DNA of 64,000 nucleotides. It comes from Euglena gracilis. Lineage: Eukaryota; Euglenida; Euglenophyceae; Euglenales. Positions 24,801 through 33,550 of the stretch are shown piece by piece. Under the pieces are notes generated by a model, which had not been told where the DNA came from, did no database searches, and saw only the letters and a list, made by a program, of their open reading frames with translations. Position 1 is the stretch's first letter. Every line of letters begins with the position of its first letter. Position numbers and translations under genes: made by a program. The stretch is taken from NCBI GenBank assembly GCA_039621445.1, contig CP154955.1:16348691-16412690 (forward strand), in the 5' to 3' direction.

Positions 24801-27456
24801 AAAGGGGTGTCTCAAACGCAGGCAAAGAAGCGACAAGACGAGGAGCCAGCTTTGGCTGTGGATTCTGTGAAACACCAAAAGAACCTAAAGAGACTCAGCA
24901 TTTGTCTTCTGGGACTGTTCCAAGCAGCATCAAAAACATGTCAAAAAATTGGGCAAAACGAGCAAAATATGCCCAAAAACTGGTCAACTGGTCAGGGAGA
25001 GTCCCACCTGTTTCCGCGTCACCCCAGCGGGGCACATCTGGAGGTACACGGTGTGCCGCTTGCCGGGGTGCTGCGTGACGTGGCGGTGCACCTCCTCCTT
25101 CAGCTCCTGGAACGTCATAGGGCGGGAGGTGGCAGACAATGCTGGGGTTCCGGTGGCTGCGACCCGTTTCAAGTCTCGACGTCAGAGAGAGGCCAAAAGC
25201 CTGACGCACACTTCCAATAATGGAACAATGTTCAAATACCCAGGGCCTGGGTCTTTGAGAAGCCCACCTTCCCATGCATGCCGAGCTTAATTTGAGGTTC
25301 CAAACGTTTTGGTGGATTATTATCTAGAGGCATGTATTCAGTCACACACAAAAAATATGTTTGTTGATTTCGATCCGATTTGTTGGTTCATTCCATTCCT
25401 CTTTAAAGGTGGTGATGGGGCAACGATGCTCTTCTGCGAGGCTTGCCGGGGACGTGGGAAGCAAATCCCGCCCCCCCCCCCCCGCCCGTCTCACACAGAT
25501 GGATCCCCGGGCCCCCAAAGCCCCAGGCGGCGCCCCGTTGTCGGCCCAGTCGTCCGGGGTGGGGGCCCGGCCCTCCTCCAGCTCCTCCGCGAGGGGGCCG
25601 GCGGCGGGGCCCGCCCTCGGCGGGGCCGCGTCCAGCAGCTGCAGCGCCTGCAGCCGCTGCAGGGCGTGGGCAGCGCAGCGGTGCTCAGCCTCCCGCTTGG
25701 TGCGGGCGCAGCCTGGGGGGGGGGGGGAAGGGCACAAGAGCAGCACCGGGGCACAAGGGTGTAGACCCCCCAGGAACCACGCCAACCACACAAGGTGAGC
25801 GTGTGTCCCCACAGCGCTGGGATTACACCGGAGTTACTCACCCGGCCAGGGGGAGCAACTCAAGAGCACTGGTGCAAGGGCCCTAGCCACTCACTACACA
25901 AACTGGGCCAGAAGCGAAGTTGGCGCCGGCCATGAACAGACAAGAAGCCTAAGTGCAACTGAAGGGGGGAGGGATGGGTCGGGGCAGCCGGGGGTGCAGG
26001 TGGGCCGGCCACGGCGGGGGTGGAAGGGCCCGCCCCACCAAATGATCGGGACGGGGACCCAAGGCGAAGCCAGCTTCTTGTTAAGAACCCTGGGGGGCTT
26101 GTGCAGTGGGGTGACTGCCGCTGGGCTCAAGCCAGGCCCAGTGTCCAATTTGGCCATCTTTGGGCCACACCCCAAAACCTAATGCACCCCCCCCCGGGTC
26201 AAAGTGACTCCCCCGTCTCTCATTTTTTGTGCGCATGTTGACCCAACCCTCTCCCTTTCATTGACAACATCCCTACATCCTAACATCACTCCCTTTGATT
26301 GACCAAGATTATTGAGGTGTGTTTACATTTATGGCATTTCAAGGTTTTTGTGGGGCTGGGATTGGAGGGTGGGGAGAGGCAAATTTGTCAGTGGCGCCAA
26401 GAAAACTGAGATGTGCTGTTAATGAAACGGATAGGGTTAGCTCGAAATGCACAGAAAAGGGAGGTGAGAGACAAAGGGAGTGATGCTGTTGATGGCAAGG
26501 TTAGGGTTAGGTCGGCAAAAAATAATACAAATAAATACAAAAAATAATCTCTGGTTATCTCAAAATGCCTTAAATGCCTGAAAATGCAAGGGGGAAATGC
26601 TGATCCTTTGGCCGGCATATTGCAAAAAAAAATTGCCGCCCACACCAACCCTCCCCCCTCACCCCCCCACAACCCCCCCCCCACAACCCCCCCACAAAAT
26701 CCCTTATTTACGCATGTCGTACCGAACCCTATCAAATCCCTCATTCGTGCATGTGGCCACTGTGGTTGGAATGGTGGTGGCCATGGTGGCCTCGGTTACA
26801 GCCCGCCAGACTGCATCAGTGTGCAGTCAGCCACAAAATACAGCAGGATTGATGGGATTTGAACCCACGACCTCAGGTGCACCGAAGGCATGCTCACTTC
26901 ATTGCAATCGCTATGCATATTCTCGTGAGACTCGGATCATTGTGTTGACAGATGAATACACAAAGAAAAAAACGTCGGATTTTCTTTGCGAACTTGCTGA
27001 AAATGTTCATTTGTCCCTCGCTGTTTCTGGTCACCTCCTGTGGCAACAACAACGCAAGTGTCCATTGGTGGTTGGAAACGTAGCTGACCGCAGCCGACGC
27101 TGCCAGCTGCAGCCAACGACACATCGAACGGAGTTATAACTGGCACTGGCGATTAAGGGACAGGATTGGTTGGATTTTTGGTCAGCCGCGGCCAGCCACA
27201 GCCAACCGCGGCCAGCTGTGGTCGACTACGGCTGATCTGACCGCTGGACAAGAGAGAATTTGGGAAGAATGAGACACACCCACCGCTATGACGGGGGTGT
27301 CCGCCGCGGGGAAGGAGGTGGGCAGCAGGACGGTGGTGGTGAAGGTAGGCAGGTGCCGGGGGCCGGACTGCACGGTGGAGTACGCTGGACCCTCGGGGTG
27401 CCCGACCCGGTGGAACCACTCGTGGCCGGCAGGCGGTCCAAGGAGTGACACGCAAC
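21632..27456 (-). CDS. Gene C: dsRNA-binding, winged-helix protein (split gene)
   Basis: Six minus-strand coding islands are read 5' to 3' as 27456-27280, 25712-25497, 25141-25008, 23965-23846, 22917-22732 and 21751-21632. The first two join in phase and together give a double-stranded RNA-binding domain: [17 protein letters not shown], then an acidic/hydrophobic strand, then the lysine/arginine helix [20 protein letters not shown]. The third joins the second in phase. The fourth joins the fifth in phase, and the fifth is a winged-helix domain. Between the third and fourth the phase does not match, so an exon is missing or a border is wrong. The 5' end, start codon and stop were not found. 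A GC-rich island at 30178-30040 may be an upstream exon. Known families pairing dsRNA-binding and winged-helix (Z-alpha) domains act on double-stranded or Z-form RNA. A role in RNA binding or editing-like processes is inference. Confidence 0.55.
21752..22731. other. Intron-like interval: AT/GT microsatellites and TATTATTTGGGG repeats
   Basis: 21821-21880 is (AT)n then (GT)n. 21895-21985 is mixed CA and (CATA)n. 22185-22320 and 22500-22590 are G-run elements with the phrase GGTATTATT in both orientations, like those at 11.8 and 48.2-48.5 kb. A second G-run block at 22555-22600 closes the pair. Confidence 0.7.
22732..22917 (-). CDS. Gene C, winged-helix exon (Z-alpha-like)
   Basis: It encodes about 61 residues. 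A first helix [13 protein letters not shown] is followed by [17 protein letters not shown], then the recognition helix [18 protein letters not shown]. In Z-alpha domains (ADAR1-type) the recognition helix carries an Asn and a Tyr four residues apart; here N-A-A-L-Y keeps that spacing. The wing tryptophan expected after the helix is not in this exon; the next candidate exon holds tryptophans, but the join is unproven. The first codon is completed by the final G of the preceding exon. The acceptor is GGGGAAG; the donor is taken as GTGGGA. General winged helices share much of this pattern, so the Z-alpha assignment is tentative. Confidence 0.6.
22918..23845. other. Intron-like interval with G/C-run hairpins
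   Basis: 22975-23160 is a run of GGGGTTGGACCCCCC-type inverted blocks, resembling the element at 51740-51920, which shares the phrase GGGGATTCCCATACA at its end. A GC-rich patch at 23290-23380 has open frames but no supported exon. Confidence 0.5.
23846..23965 (-). CDS. Gene C, internal exon
   Basis: It lies between acceptor TTGTCTCAG and donor GTATGC and encodes about 40 residues, including [20 protein letters not shown] and a Gly/Pro-rich end. Third positions are strongly G/C in this frame only. It joins the winged-helix exon in phase (G + TG). It does not join the exon at 25008-25141 in phase, which implies a missing exon between 24.0 and 25.0 kb. The fold was not recognised. Confidence 0.6.
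24041..24400. mobile_element. MITE-like element related to 5851-6140, inside gene C
   Basis: The left end CATACAATTGCTTACC and right end GCTTAAGCAATTG are inverted. The interior has the same CCAGTCAGTCACT phrases between C/G runs as the element at 5851, plus a GGCGCCTTCGGCGCC hairpin near 24235. The direct repeat CCTGCCCCAGCC flanks it on both sides (24029-24040 and 24401-24412). The right end appears to lack the outermost TATG. Confidence 0.7.
24401..25007. other. Intron-like interval, possible missing exon
   Basis: Unique, moderate-GC sequence. Phase analysis of gene C demands at least one more exon between 23965 and 25008, but no island here has both a clean frame and splice borders. Confidence 0.4.
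25008..25141 (-). CDS. Gene C, internal exon
   Basis: It starts after GGAACCCCAG and ends at CGGAAACAG before GTGGGA. It encodes about 44 residues, including [20 protein letters not shown] and [17 protein letters not shown]. Its first two bases complete the codon left open by the exon at 25497-25712. The amphipathic first half followed by a Val-Tyr-Leu strand suggests a small alpha/beta or winged fold, but I cannot name it. Confidence 0.65.
25497..25712 (-). CDS. Gene C, dsRNA-binding domain second half
   Basis: It follows a C-run acceptor ending CAG and ends before GTGTGA. The first residues, [20 protein letters not shown], match the C-terminal helix of double-stranded RNA-binding domains (consensus Lys-Lys-x-Ala-Lys-x-x-Ala-Ala-x-x-Ala-Leu). 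The remainder is an acidic, Pro/Ala-rich linker with [18 protein letters not shown]. It joins the upstream exon exactly (G + GC). Confidence 0.75.
25713..27279. other. Intron-like interval, 1.6 kb
   Basis: It includes a tRNA-like remnant at 26842-26912, a C-rich patch at 26650-26695, and an irregular array of GCCAGCCGCGGCCAGC-like phrases at 27180-27240. No exon signals were seen. Confidence 0.5.
26842..26912 (-). pseudogene. tRNA-derived remnant or SINE head
   Basis: On the minus strand an A-box-like TAGCGATTGCAATG is followed by an AGGTC variable region. A well-paired T arm (GTGGG TTCAAAT CCCAT) with B box GGTTCAAATCC comes next, then an acceptor-like CAATCCTGCT. The 5' acceptor strand that should pair with it is absent, and the anticodon arm pairs poorly. 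It is therefore not an intact tRNA gene. Confidence 0.55.
27280..27456 (-). CDS. Gene C, dsRNA-binding domain first half
   Basis: It encodes about 58 residues, including [20 protein letters not shown] and then [19 protein letters not shown]. The Pro-x-Tyr strand, the GPxHxPxF loop and the next strand are the first half of a canonical dsRNA-binding domain. The acceptor is ACGGTAG and the donor GTGTGT, the same donor as the exon at 63607. An upstream exon must supply the first base of the opening codon. Confidence 0.75.
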
Positions 27457-27900
27457 CTACCGTCGGTGGATGCAGTACACACTGCACTGCAAGCGCACCC
27501 CATTTAATTCCATCAACAAAAGTCAGCCTCCCCCTGCTGCTGGAGGCGGTGCTCAAAAGTTCTGCAGGGTATGCATTTGTGTCTTCCTGCCTGCCTGCCT
27601 GCTTGCCTTTGCCTGTCTGCTTCTGCTTGCCACCTTCAGCGTCCTTGATCTGGCGACTGAACATGCCTATCCCCCCCCCCCGGAAACTGCACAGAGACAA
27701 GAGACAGGTCCCTCTACGGAGAGGTCAGTGGGTGGAGGACAGTTTCCCACGCAGAGGAGAAAATTGACATTTTCAACTCATGGTGATAAAAAAATACCCA
27801 CCTCCCTGTGGATTCTTAATGTCCCCCCATATATGTATGTATGTACACATGTGCGTATGCATGTATGTTTGTATGTATGTGTGTGCGTGTGTACGCATGG

Positions 27901-28084
27901 GTGGATGCATGCATGCATGCATGCATGCATGCATGCATGCATGCATGGATGGACGGACGGACGGACGGATGGATGGATGGATGGATGGATGGATGGATGG
28001 ATGGATGGATGGATGGATGGATGGATGGATGGATGGATGGATGGATGGATGGATGGATGGATGGATGGATGGATGGATGGATGA
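27901..28084. repeat. (GCAT)n then (GGAC)n and (GGAT)n microsatellite
   Basis: About 11 GCAT units, a few GGAC units and then about 30 uninterrupted GGAT units. Frames reading Met-Asp-Gly-Trp or His-Pro-Ser-Ile repeats are artefacts. Confidence 0.97.
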
Positions 28085-29649
28085 AGCTCACAAAAAAGGG
28101 CAATAAATTGGCGAGTCAAGGGCCTCCCATCACAACTATTTGTGTGTGTAGTTTGAAGTATTATTTTTGGACATATTTGAAACTCAAGCTTAAATATGTC
28201 ACAAAAAAAAATATGTTCAATCGTGGTTCAAAATGTTACTGATGAAGAAACACAACGAGCACTTGAAATACTTGGTTTCAAAAAAATAACCCCCTAATTG
28301 AACCCCCTCGCGGTGTTGAGATTCCACCAGAACATAAAAACTTGCATGCATATGTTGCACACACCAGTGCAACTATGCATGCATATGGATGCATGTGTTT
28401 ACACATAAACCAATGCACAAAGCACTAAAACTGCTCCTTGAAAGCCTGGGAGAGCTTCATCTTGCACAGGAGGTCCTTCTCCCCAAGATCTCCACCGACC
28501 TGCTGTGGTGGAAGGAGGGTTGGACCTGAGATGACGACGGGAGCATGGATTCAAATAGATGATGACCACTGAGGGGCACTATTCCGGGGTACAAACCCAC
28601 CTACCCAGAAGATAACCACATAACCCTCCCCCCCCCCGCGCGCCGACCAAGCAAAATCCAAAAACAAGACCCTCTCAAATTATACACCCCTGACGACGCA
28701 AAGTGCCAAGAAGTTGAAAAACTTCCCAAGAGTTTTTCCAAAAAAAACCAATTTTAGACACAAAGATGAAGCAAAATGCGCCATTTCGATATTTAAAAAA
28801 AAAAGTATGGGAACTTTCAAAATTATACCAATATGGGCAAGAAGTGCCCATATTGCCCCGGAGGAAAACACTTTGATTGTTTTGAACACAAAAAAATCCA
28901 TTCACATTTAACCCACCCAGTCTCGAAAGCACCCCTTTCGAGAGGCGAGGGGGACTCTGGGGTTTAGGGAATCCAGGGACGGGAGCCGGGCCCCGGGTGG
29001 GAGCCATTGGGCTGGCGTGGGGAGGGGTCACTGGGGCAGGGGTGGGCAGGAAGGCGACGTGTTGGGGCACGAGGGGGACGGGGAGGGGAAGTGGGGCCAG
29101 GGGGCTGGGGGCCAAGGGACGAGGAGGGCCAGCCACACAGGGCGGAGCTGGCAATGTTAGCTGGGGGAGGGAAGGGTTGGGAAGGGTGGGGAGGGGCTGC
29201 GCAGCTCAGGCAACATTGACCCTCAAAAACGCGACACAGCAAAAACACAACAAAAAATGCAAACCACACAACAAACCACACAACAAACACAAACACAAAT
29301 AAACATAAAAAAACACAACAAACACAAACACAAACACAACAAACACACAACAAACACACAACAAACACAAAAAACACAAAAAAAACACAAAAAAGGAAAG
29401 GAAAACACAAAAAATGTGTATTTGCTCCCCCCCAGGCCATGTCGTGCACCACAGCAGAGGACCTCACCCCATCGAACGGGTTCCTTGGGTCTTGAAGGTG
29501 TCCCAAACAAACAATGAGCAAATGCATGTGATGGGCAAGCATGCAAAGCTCCAGGGCGCGAAAGTGCACGAAAGTTCCCTGTAAATGCACCCAAATCCAC
29601 TGTCAGATGAAAACTGCGAGAATTCTGATGAAAGGGGTCGGGTTTAATA
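28085..29649. other. Gene-free stretch
   Basis: 28621-28700 is a degraded AATAAGACCC-type element with a GACGCAAAGTGCC hairpin relic. 28960-29200 is a G-rich strand with a proline-rich minus-strand frame that lacks splice borders. 29225-29400 is an (ACAAACAC)n-like low-complexity tract, similar in style to 13140-13220 and 54720-54790. Confidence 0.45.
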
Positions 29650-29851
29650 CCTCCCCCTCCCTTGTCCAACGACCACTAAATATCGTTACTGACCAGGGGT
29701 GCGGTCGCTATTTTGGCCAAATATCGCTACTGATCGGTGGGTGGTCGTTGGGCAAGGCCGGGGTCAAAGAGGCGAATGTCTGGAAAAACAGATCACCTGG
29801 AAAAATATCGCTACTGACCGGGGGGGGGGGGGGGTGGACAAGGGGGGGAGG
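29650..29851. mobile_element. TA-flanked MITE, TACCTCCCCC ends
   Basis: It is bounded by TA at 29648-29649 and 29852-29853. The left end CCTCCCCCTCCCTTGTCCA is the reverse complement of the right end apart from G/C-run length. It shares the phrases GTCCAACGACC and ATCGCTACTGACCG internally with the 31.4 and 34.9 kb elements. No coding sequence. Confidence 0.7.
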
Positions 29852-30039
29852 TAATAAATAATATTCTACAGCACAGAGCATGGACCAGACTCCTGGGTGG
29901 AAGCCGGGATACAGTTCAGGATGACAGAAATTGAAACTGAGCAACATGCGACATGCCTGCGGGGCCCAATAAGAAACCCCAGCCAAATCCCCGCCCCAAC
30001 TCCGTGCCTGGCCAGCCCTCTGGGGGAGAAGGGGACCAC

Positions 30040-30178
30040 AAAGGGGGCGGCAGGAGCCGCGGCCCGGCCGTCCGGGGCCCCGCCGGCGGCCGCGCCGACC
30101 CACAGCGCCACGGCGGACAGCGGGCCCCACATGGAGCCCCACGCGCACCGCCAGGGCCGGGCTCGGGGACCCGCCAGG
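30040..30178 (-). CDS. Candidate exon, Ala/Gly-rich with hydrophobic segment
   Basis: It follows CTCGCGCAG and ends before GTGGTC. One frame has nearly all G/C third positions and reads MWGPLSAVALWVGAAAGG in its middle, a hydrophobic stretch that could be a membrane or signal segment. It lies downstream of the stop of gene D and upstream of gene C on the same strand, so it may be a 5' exon of gene C or a separate gene. The phase to either neighbour is untested because intervening exons are unknown. Confidence 0.45.
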
Positions 30179-30507
30179 CTGCGCGAGACACCGGGCTGGG
30201 GGGTTGGGGGGTTGCCGCCCCCCAAGGGTTGGGGGGCTCATATCGGGGGCCGTGTGAAAATCGGAGCGACGGGTGGTGTTCTTCTTCCTTGGGAACGAGC
30301 TGCGTTCCAATGTGGGAGGGCAGGGTGGGGGGAAGACACAGCCTATGGTCCTCCCTAGGCCCCCTCCAAAAGATTCAGCTATTCCTGATCAGTGCTGGTC
30401 CCCACAAAGTCGATCCCGGGGGTGTGGCCGGGGGGGGGGGGGAAGGCCACGAATGGGATTGGGATCCGGCGGCTCTTGGCCCCTCAGCGGCAGCGGGAGT
30501 TGGACAG

Positions 30508-30603
30508 TCAGCCCGGCCCTGCCCCCGGCATGTCACAGGCCACCAGGGTGGACAAAGGGACATCCACCGCCGGGAACAGCCGGGGGTCGGCGGCAGGGCA
30601 GCC
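30508..30603 (-). CDS. Gene D, terminal exon
   Basis: A clean acceptor CCATTCACAG is followed by 31 codons and TGA (30508-30510). It reads ADPRLFPAVDVPLSTLVACD and ends MPGAGPG. Third positions are mostly G/C. The product is not recognised. A candidate preceding exon at 30941-31102 joins in phase 0. Confidence 0.5.
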   Translation of the reverse strand, partial: GCPAADPRLFPAVDVPLSTLVACDMPGAGPG

Positions 30604-30940
30604 CTGTGAATGGCGTTTGGGGGGGGGGGGGTGGCGCTGTGGTCCTGACCTTTCCGACCCTGTCGCACATGGCAGCAGGGGCGGAAAGGAAACGGGAGCG
30701 CCAGGAAAAAAATCCACTCGGCAACCCTCATTTGCTGCTGAAGTGATCGTGGGGCAGCAGGGAGGGCATCGATTCCGTCACAGTGAGGGACGATGAGGCA
30801 GGCACCACCCATTCAATTGCAACCGGTGGTGAAGCAAGGGCAAAAGGTGAAAGCTGACGAAACCGTTTGCTTGGTTGTGGGCGGAGGACCCACACAGCCA
30901 CACTCTCGCAGGGCGCCCTGGACCGGGACAACTGCGATAC

Positions 30941-31102
30941 CTTTGCCGCCCGTGGCACAGGATGAGGCCGACGGCTGCAGGCGGGGTGGGCTGCTTTTCT
31001 GCTTTGCAGTGGATGCACGAGTCCAGGGTCCGACCCCGACTTTGACGGCAGTCGGAATTGCCAGTCCAGACCGACCCTCACCGATGAGACGCATTCCCGT
31101 CC
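30941..31102 (-). CDS. Gene D, candidate penultimate exon
   Basis: Acceptor CATCTGACAG, donor GTATCG after GCGGCAAAG. The phase-0 frame (54 codons, containing RVGLDWQFRLPSKSGSD) joins the terminal exon without a shift. Third-position bias is weak and a second frame is also open, so this is tentative. Confidence 0.25.
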
Positions 31103-31417
31103 CTGTCAGATGACTACCTCCCCCCCCCCCGGAAACTGTCACCTATCAAGTCAGCGAGTACAGAGGTAGGTGACAGGTCCCGAGAGTGACAGCCCAAAAA
31201 CGGGTGGGTAACACAAGGGATTTTTTTTATTTTGGGGCCCGTTGGGCGACCAGTTGGGCAACAAAAGGGACTTTCCCCCCAAAACGGGTGGGTAACACAA
31301 GGGATTTTGTTATGGTCGTGGACTGAGGCCCGACGCCTGCCCTGTATATCGTGGAGTGGAACACAAAATACAGTGCACGCGTTGACCCCCCCCCCCCGGC
31401 GCCTAGGTCAGCGAGTA

Positions 31418-31825
31418 CCCCCCCCCTATGTCCAATGACCGGTAACCTCTGTCCTCCGACCGGGGGGGTGGTCGTTGGACATAGGGTAGTGACCAAAAAG
31501 GTGTCCTCTGACCGGGGGGGTGGTCGTTGGACATGGGGTCAAAAGAAGGTTGGTGGGTACCCGGGTCCCTACCCACCCAAAAATGCCCAAATTTTCCCTT
31601 CCGGCGCTTCGCGCCGAAAATTTTGGGCAATTTTGACAAATTTTTGTCCAAAAAGTGTCAAAAATGGCATTTTGGCCAAATTTTTGGCCAATTTTGGGGC
31701 AAATTTTTTCGTCCCGGCGCTTCACGCCGGGACCAAAAATTTGGTCAAACCTCCGAAAAGGTGTCCTCTGACCGGGGGGGCGGTCATTGGACATAGGGGG
31801 GTCGTTGGACAGGGGGGGGGGGGGG
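31418..31825. mobile_element. TA-flanked MITE, copy 1 (CCTATGTCCAA ends)
   Basis: A C-run followed by TATGTCCAATGACC begins the element, and GGTCATTGGACATAGGGG with a long G-run ends it. TA flanks it at 31416-31417 and 31826-31827. An apparent empty site, GTCAGCGAGTACAG, lies at about 31154; the left flank here is GTCAGCGAGTA and the right is TACAG. The interior contains GGCGCTTCGCGCC near 31602 and GGCGCTTCACGCC near 31715. It matches the copy at 34915-35328 in the same orientation. No coding sequence. Confidence 0.8.
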
Positions 31826-32219
31826 TACAGGGCTTAGGCGACAGTACCGCGGCAGCTTTGGTGCTGCTGCAGAACGCCTGAGCAGTCGGGTGGGAAGGCG
31901 GGGGGGGGGGGGAAGGCTTTGAGAACTAAAAAAAAAGGCAACCCGCTGGGGCTGGAGGTGGCTGGGCAGGACGTGCATCAGGGGGGACACGTGCTGGGTG
32001 TGAGCCATCGGGGTCCGGACTGGAGGAGGGAAGTGGAATGGAAAATGGAATGTTGATGGCCCCCAGGGCAAATGGATACTGGATATCGGACCATATCGGC
32101 CATATCGAAATTATCGATTTTATCGCGTCCTGAAAAAAATATCGGGAAATATTGGCTTCATCGGGGTCAAAGTGTTCAAAATAGCCCAGAGCATCCAAAG
32201 TGGTCCTGGGCAGGCATTA

Positions 32220-32380
32220 TTATTTTTTAAGGCGCCTTAAAAAACCTTAAAATACCTTAAAAAACCTTAAAGGGTTTTTTGCCAAAAAACCTTAAAAAAC
32301 CTTAAAAAACCTTAAAAAACCTTAAAAAAAATCACCCCGGGGAAGTTTTTCTTCCCTGTGATGACCTTAAAAAACCTTAA
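32220..32380. repeat. (CCTTAAAAAA)n ten-bp phased A-tracts
   Basis: About ten units of CCTTAAAAAA with near-exact 10-bp spacing, resuming at 33655-33730. Phased A6 tracts are a known cause of intrinsic DNA curvature. Confidence 0.9.
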
Positions 32381-32694
32381 AAATTCTCCTAAGAAAAAAT
32401 TTTCTTGCACGAAAAAAATAATGGCAGACATAAAGCCAGTCAATGCAGAAGCGGTTGTGAACAAACAATATGAAAACCGGATTGTTTGCCAAGGTTTCTG
32501 GCATAGTTCGGTTGGCCTCGGTTCACCAAAGGCTGTGACACATGGCCAGAAAAAGCAAAACTTGCAACCACATCTTTCTTGATTTGAATTACTTGAGACA
32601 TTCTTAGAGGAGTCAACCCAAATTGCTCAAAAGTGCAATTGCAGCAAAAGTTGCATGAACAACAACAAAAAATCCCGATTTGGGGCAATTTACT

Positions 32695-32871
32695 ATGCTG
32701 GAGCAGTTTCCCACACTTGCCACAGCATTTCAAGAAGCGAAACAGCGCGTTCTCCAATTGAGCGGTGATTCCGCGAACTCTTCCCACTTTCTTGCCCAAA
32801 CACGCGAAAGTTTTGACCCCCGCACTTATGTGCAGCAATTGGAAGAAAGACTTTCTCGTTTGGAATGCTGA
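32695..32871 (+). CDS. Candidate short frame with coiled-coil character
   Basis: An ATG-to-TGA frame of 58 codons includes LATAFQEAKQRVLQLSGDS and a heptad-like end TYVQQLEERLSRLEC. Unlike the supported exons it has no third-position GC bias, and the minus strand is also open across 32440-33075. It could be a fragment of an older mobile-element protein or chance. No splice partner could be phased. Confidence 0.25.
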   Translation: MLEQFPTLATAFQEAKQRVLQLSGDSANSSHFLAQTRESFDPRTYVQQLEERLSRLEC

Positions 32872-33084
32872 ATTTGCAAGCTTTCGCACCCAAAATCTCG
32901 AATATCGCAAGTAGGATTGAGAATTTGCAACAATTTTGGCACAATCAAATTTTACTGACATTTGTGTTTTTTTTAAAAAAACAAGTTTTATTTTAAAAAA
33001 AGCATGTGTTTTTTGTTTCAACAAAACATGTTTTTCTTGTTTCAAAAAAAACAAGCAGTCAACCTTGGCAAGCACCTATGGTCA

Positions 33085-33200
33085 AGCCCCAAAATTTCCC
33101 CATTTTAGGCCATTTCAGGCCATTTTAGGCCATTTAAGGCCATTTTAGGCCATTTAAGGCCATTTTAGGCCATTTAAGGCCATTTTAGGCCATTTTAGCT
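33085..33200. repeat. (GGCCATTTTA)n decamer array
   Basis: About eleven units of GGCCATTTTA alternating with GGCCATTTAA, interrupted by GGCCATTTCA. Confidence 0.9.
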
Positions 33201-33289
33201 ATGAATGCCTGCATATGGGTCCCAAAATGAGTCAAAAAAACACCCGGCACTGAAGGCGCCGGAAATTTTTTTCGGGTCCAAAACTGCCC

Positions 33290-33550
33290 TGGGGGGCGGT
33301 CCTTAAGGGGCGGGGCGGTCCTTAAGGGGCGGGGCGGTCCTTAACTAAAAAAAAAAAATTCCCGTCCCTTATGGACCGCCCTGGCAGTGTGCCGCCATAC
33401 ACATTGCTCAACACCTTGTTGCATGGGATACGGAGTGGGTCAAACTCGAAACCATCCATTTTTTTTCATTGCAATTACTTTCAATTTCGGACCCTATTCA
33501 GGACATTTGCTTGCCTGTTGACAATAACTGTCCCTCATGGACCGCCCTGA
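33290..33550. mobile_element. Possible foldback element with GGGCGGTCC ends
   Basis: Three direct copies of GGGCGGTCCTTAA at the left face inverted ATGGACCGCCC phrases at 33373 and 33538. The outer pair suggests an element of about 250 bp. No clear target duplication was seen. Confidence 0.4.

Noticed and set aside
26842-26912. Functional tRNA gene
   Set aside because: The 5' acceptor strand does not pair with the 3' strand and the anticodon arm is poor. Kept only as a remnant.
27470-28106. Repeated Met-Asp-Gly-Trp / His-Pro-Ser-Ile protein
   Set aside because: Translation of a (GGAT)n microsatellite.
28964-29154. Proline-rich minus-strand protein
   Set aside because: A low-complexity G-rich strand; no acceptor or donor in a supporting phase.
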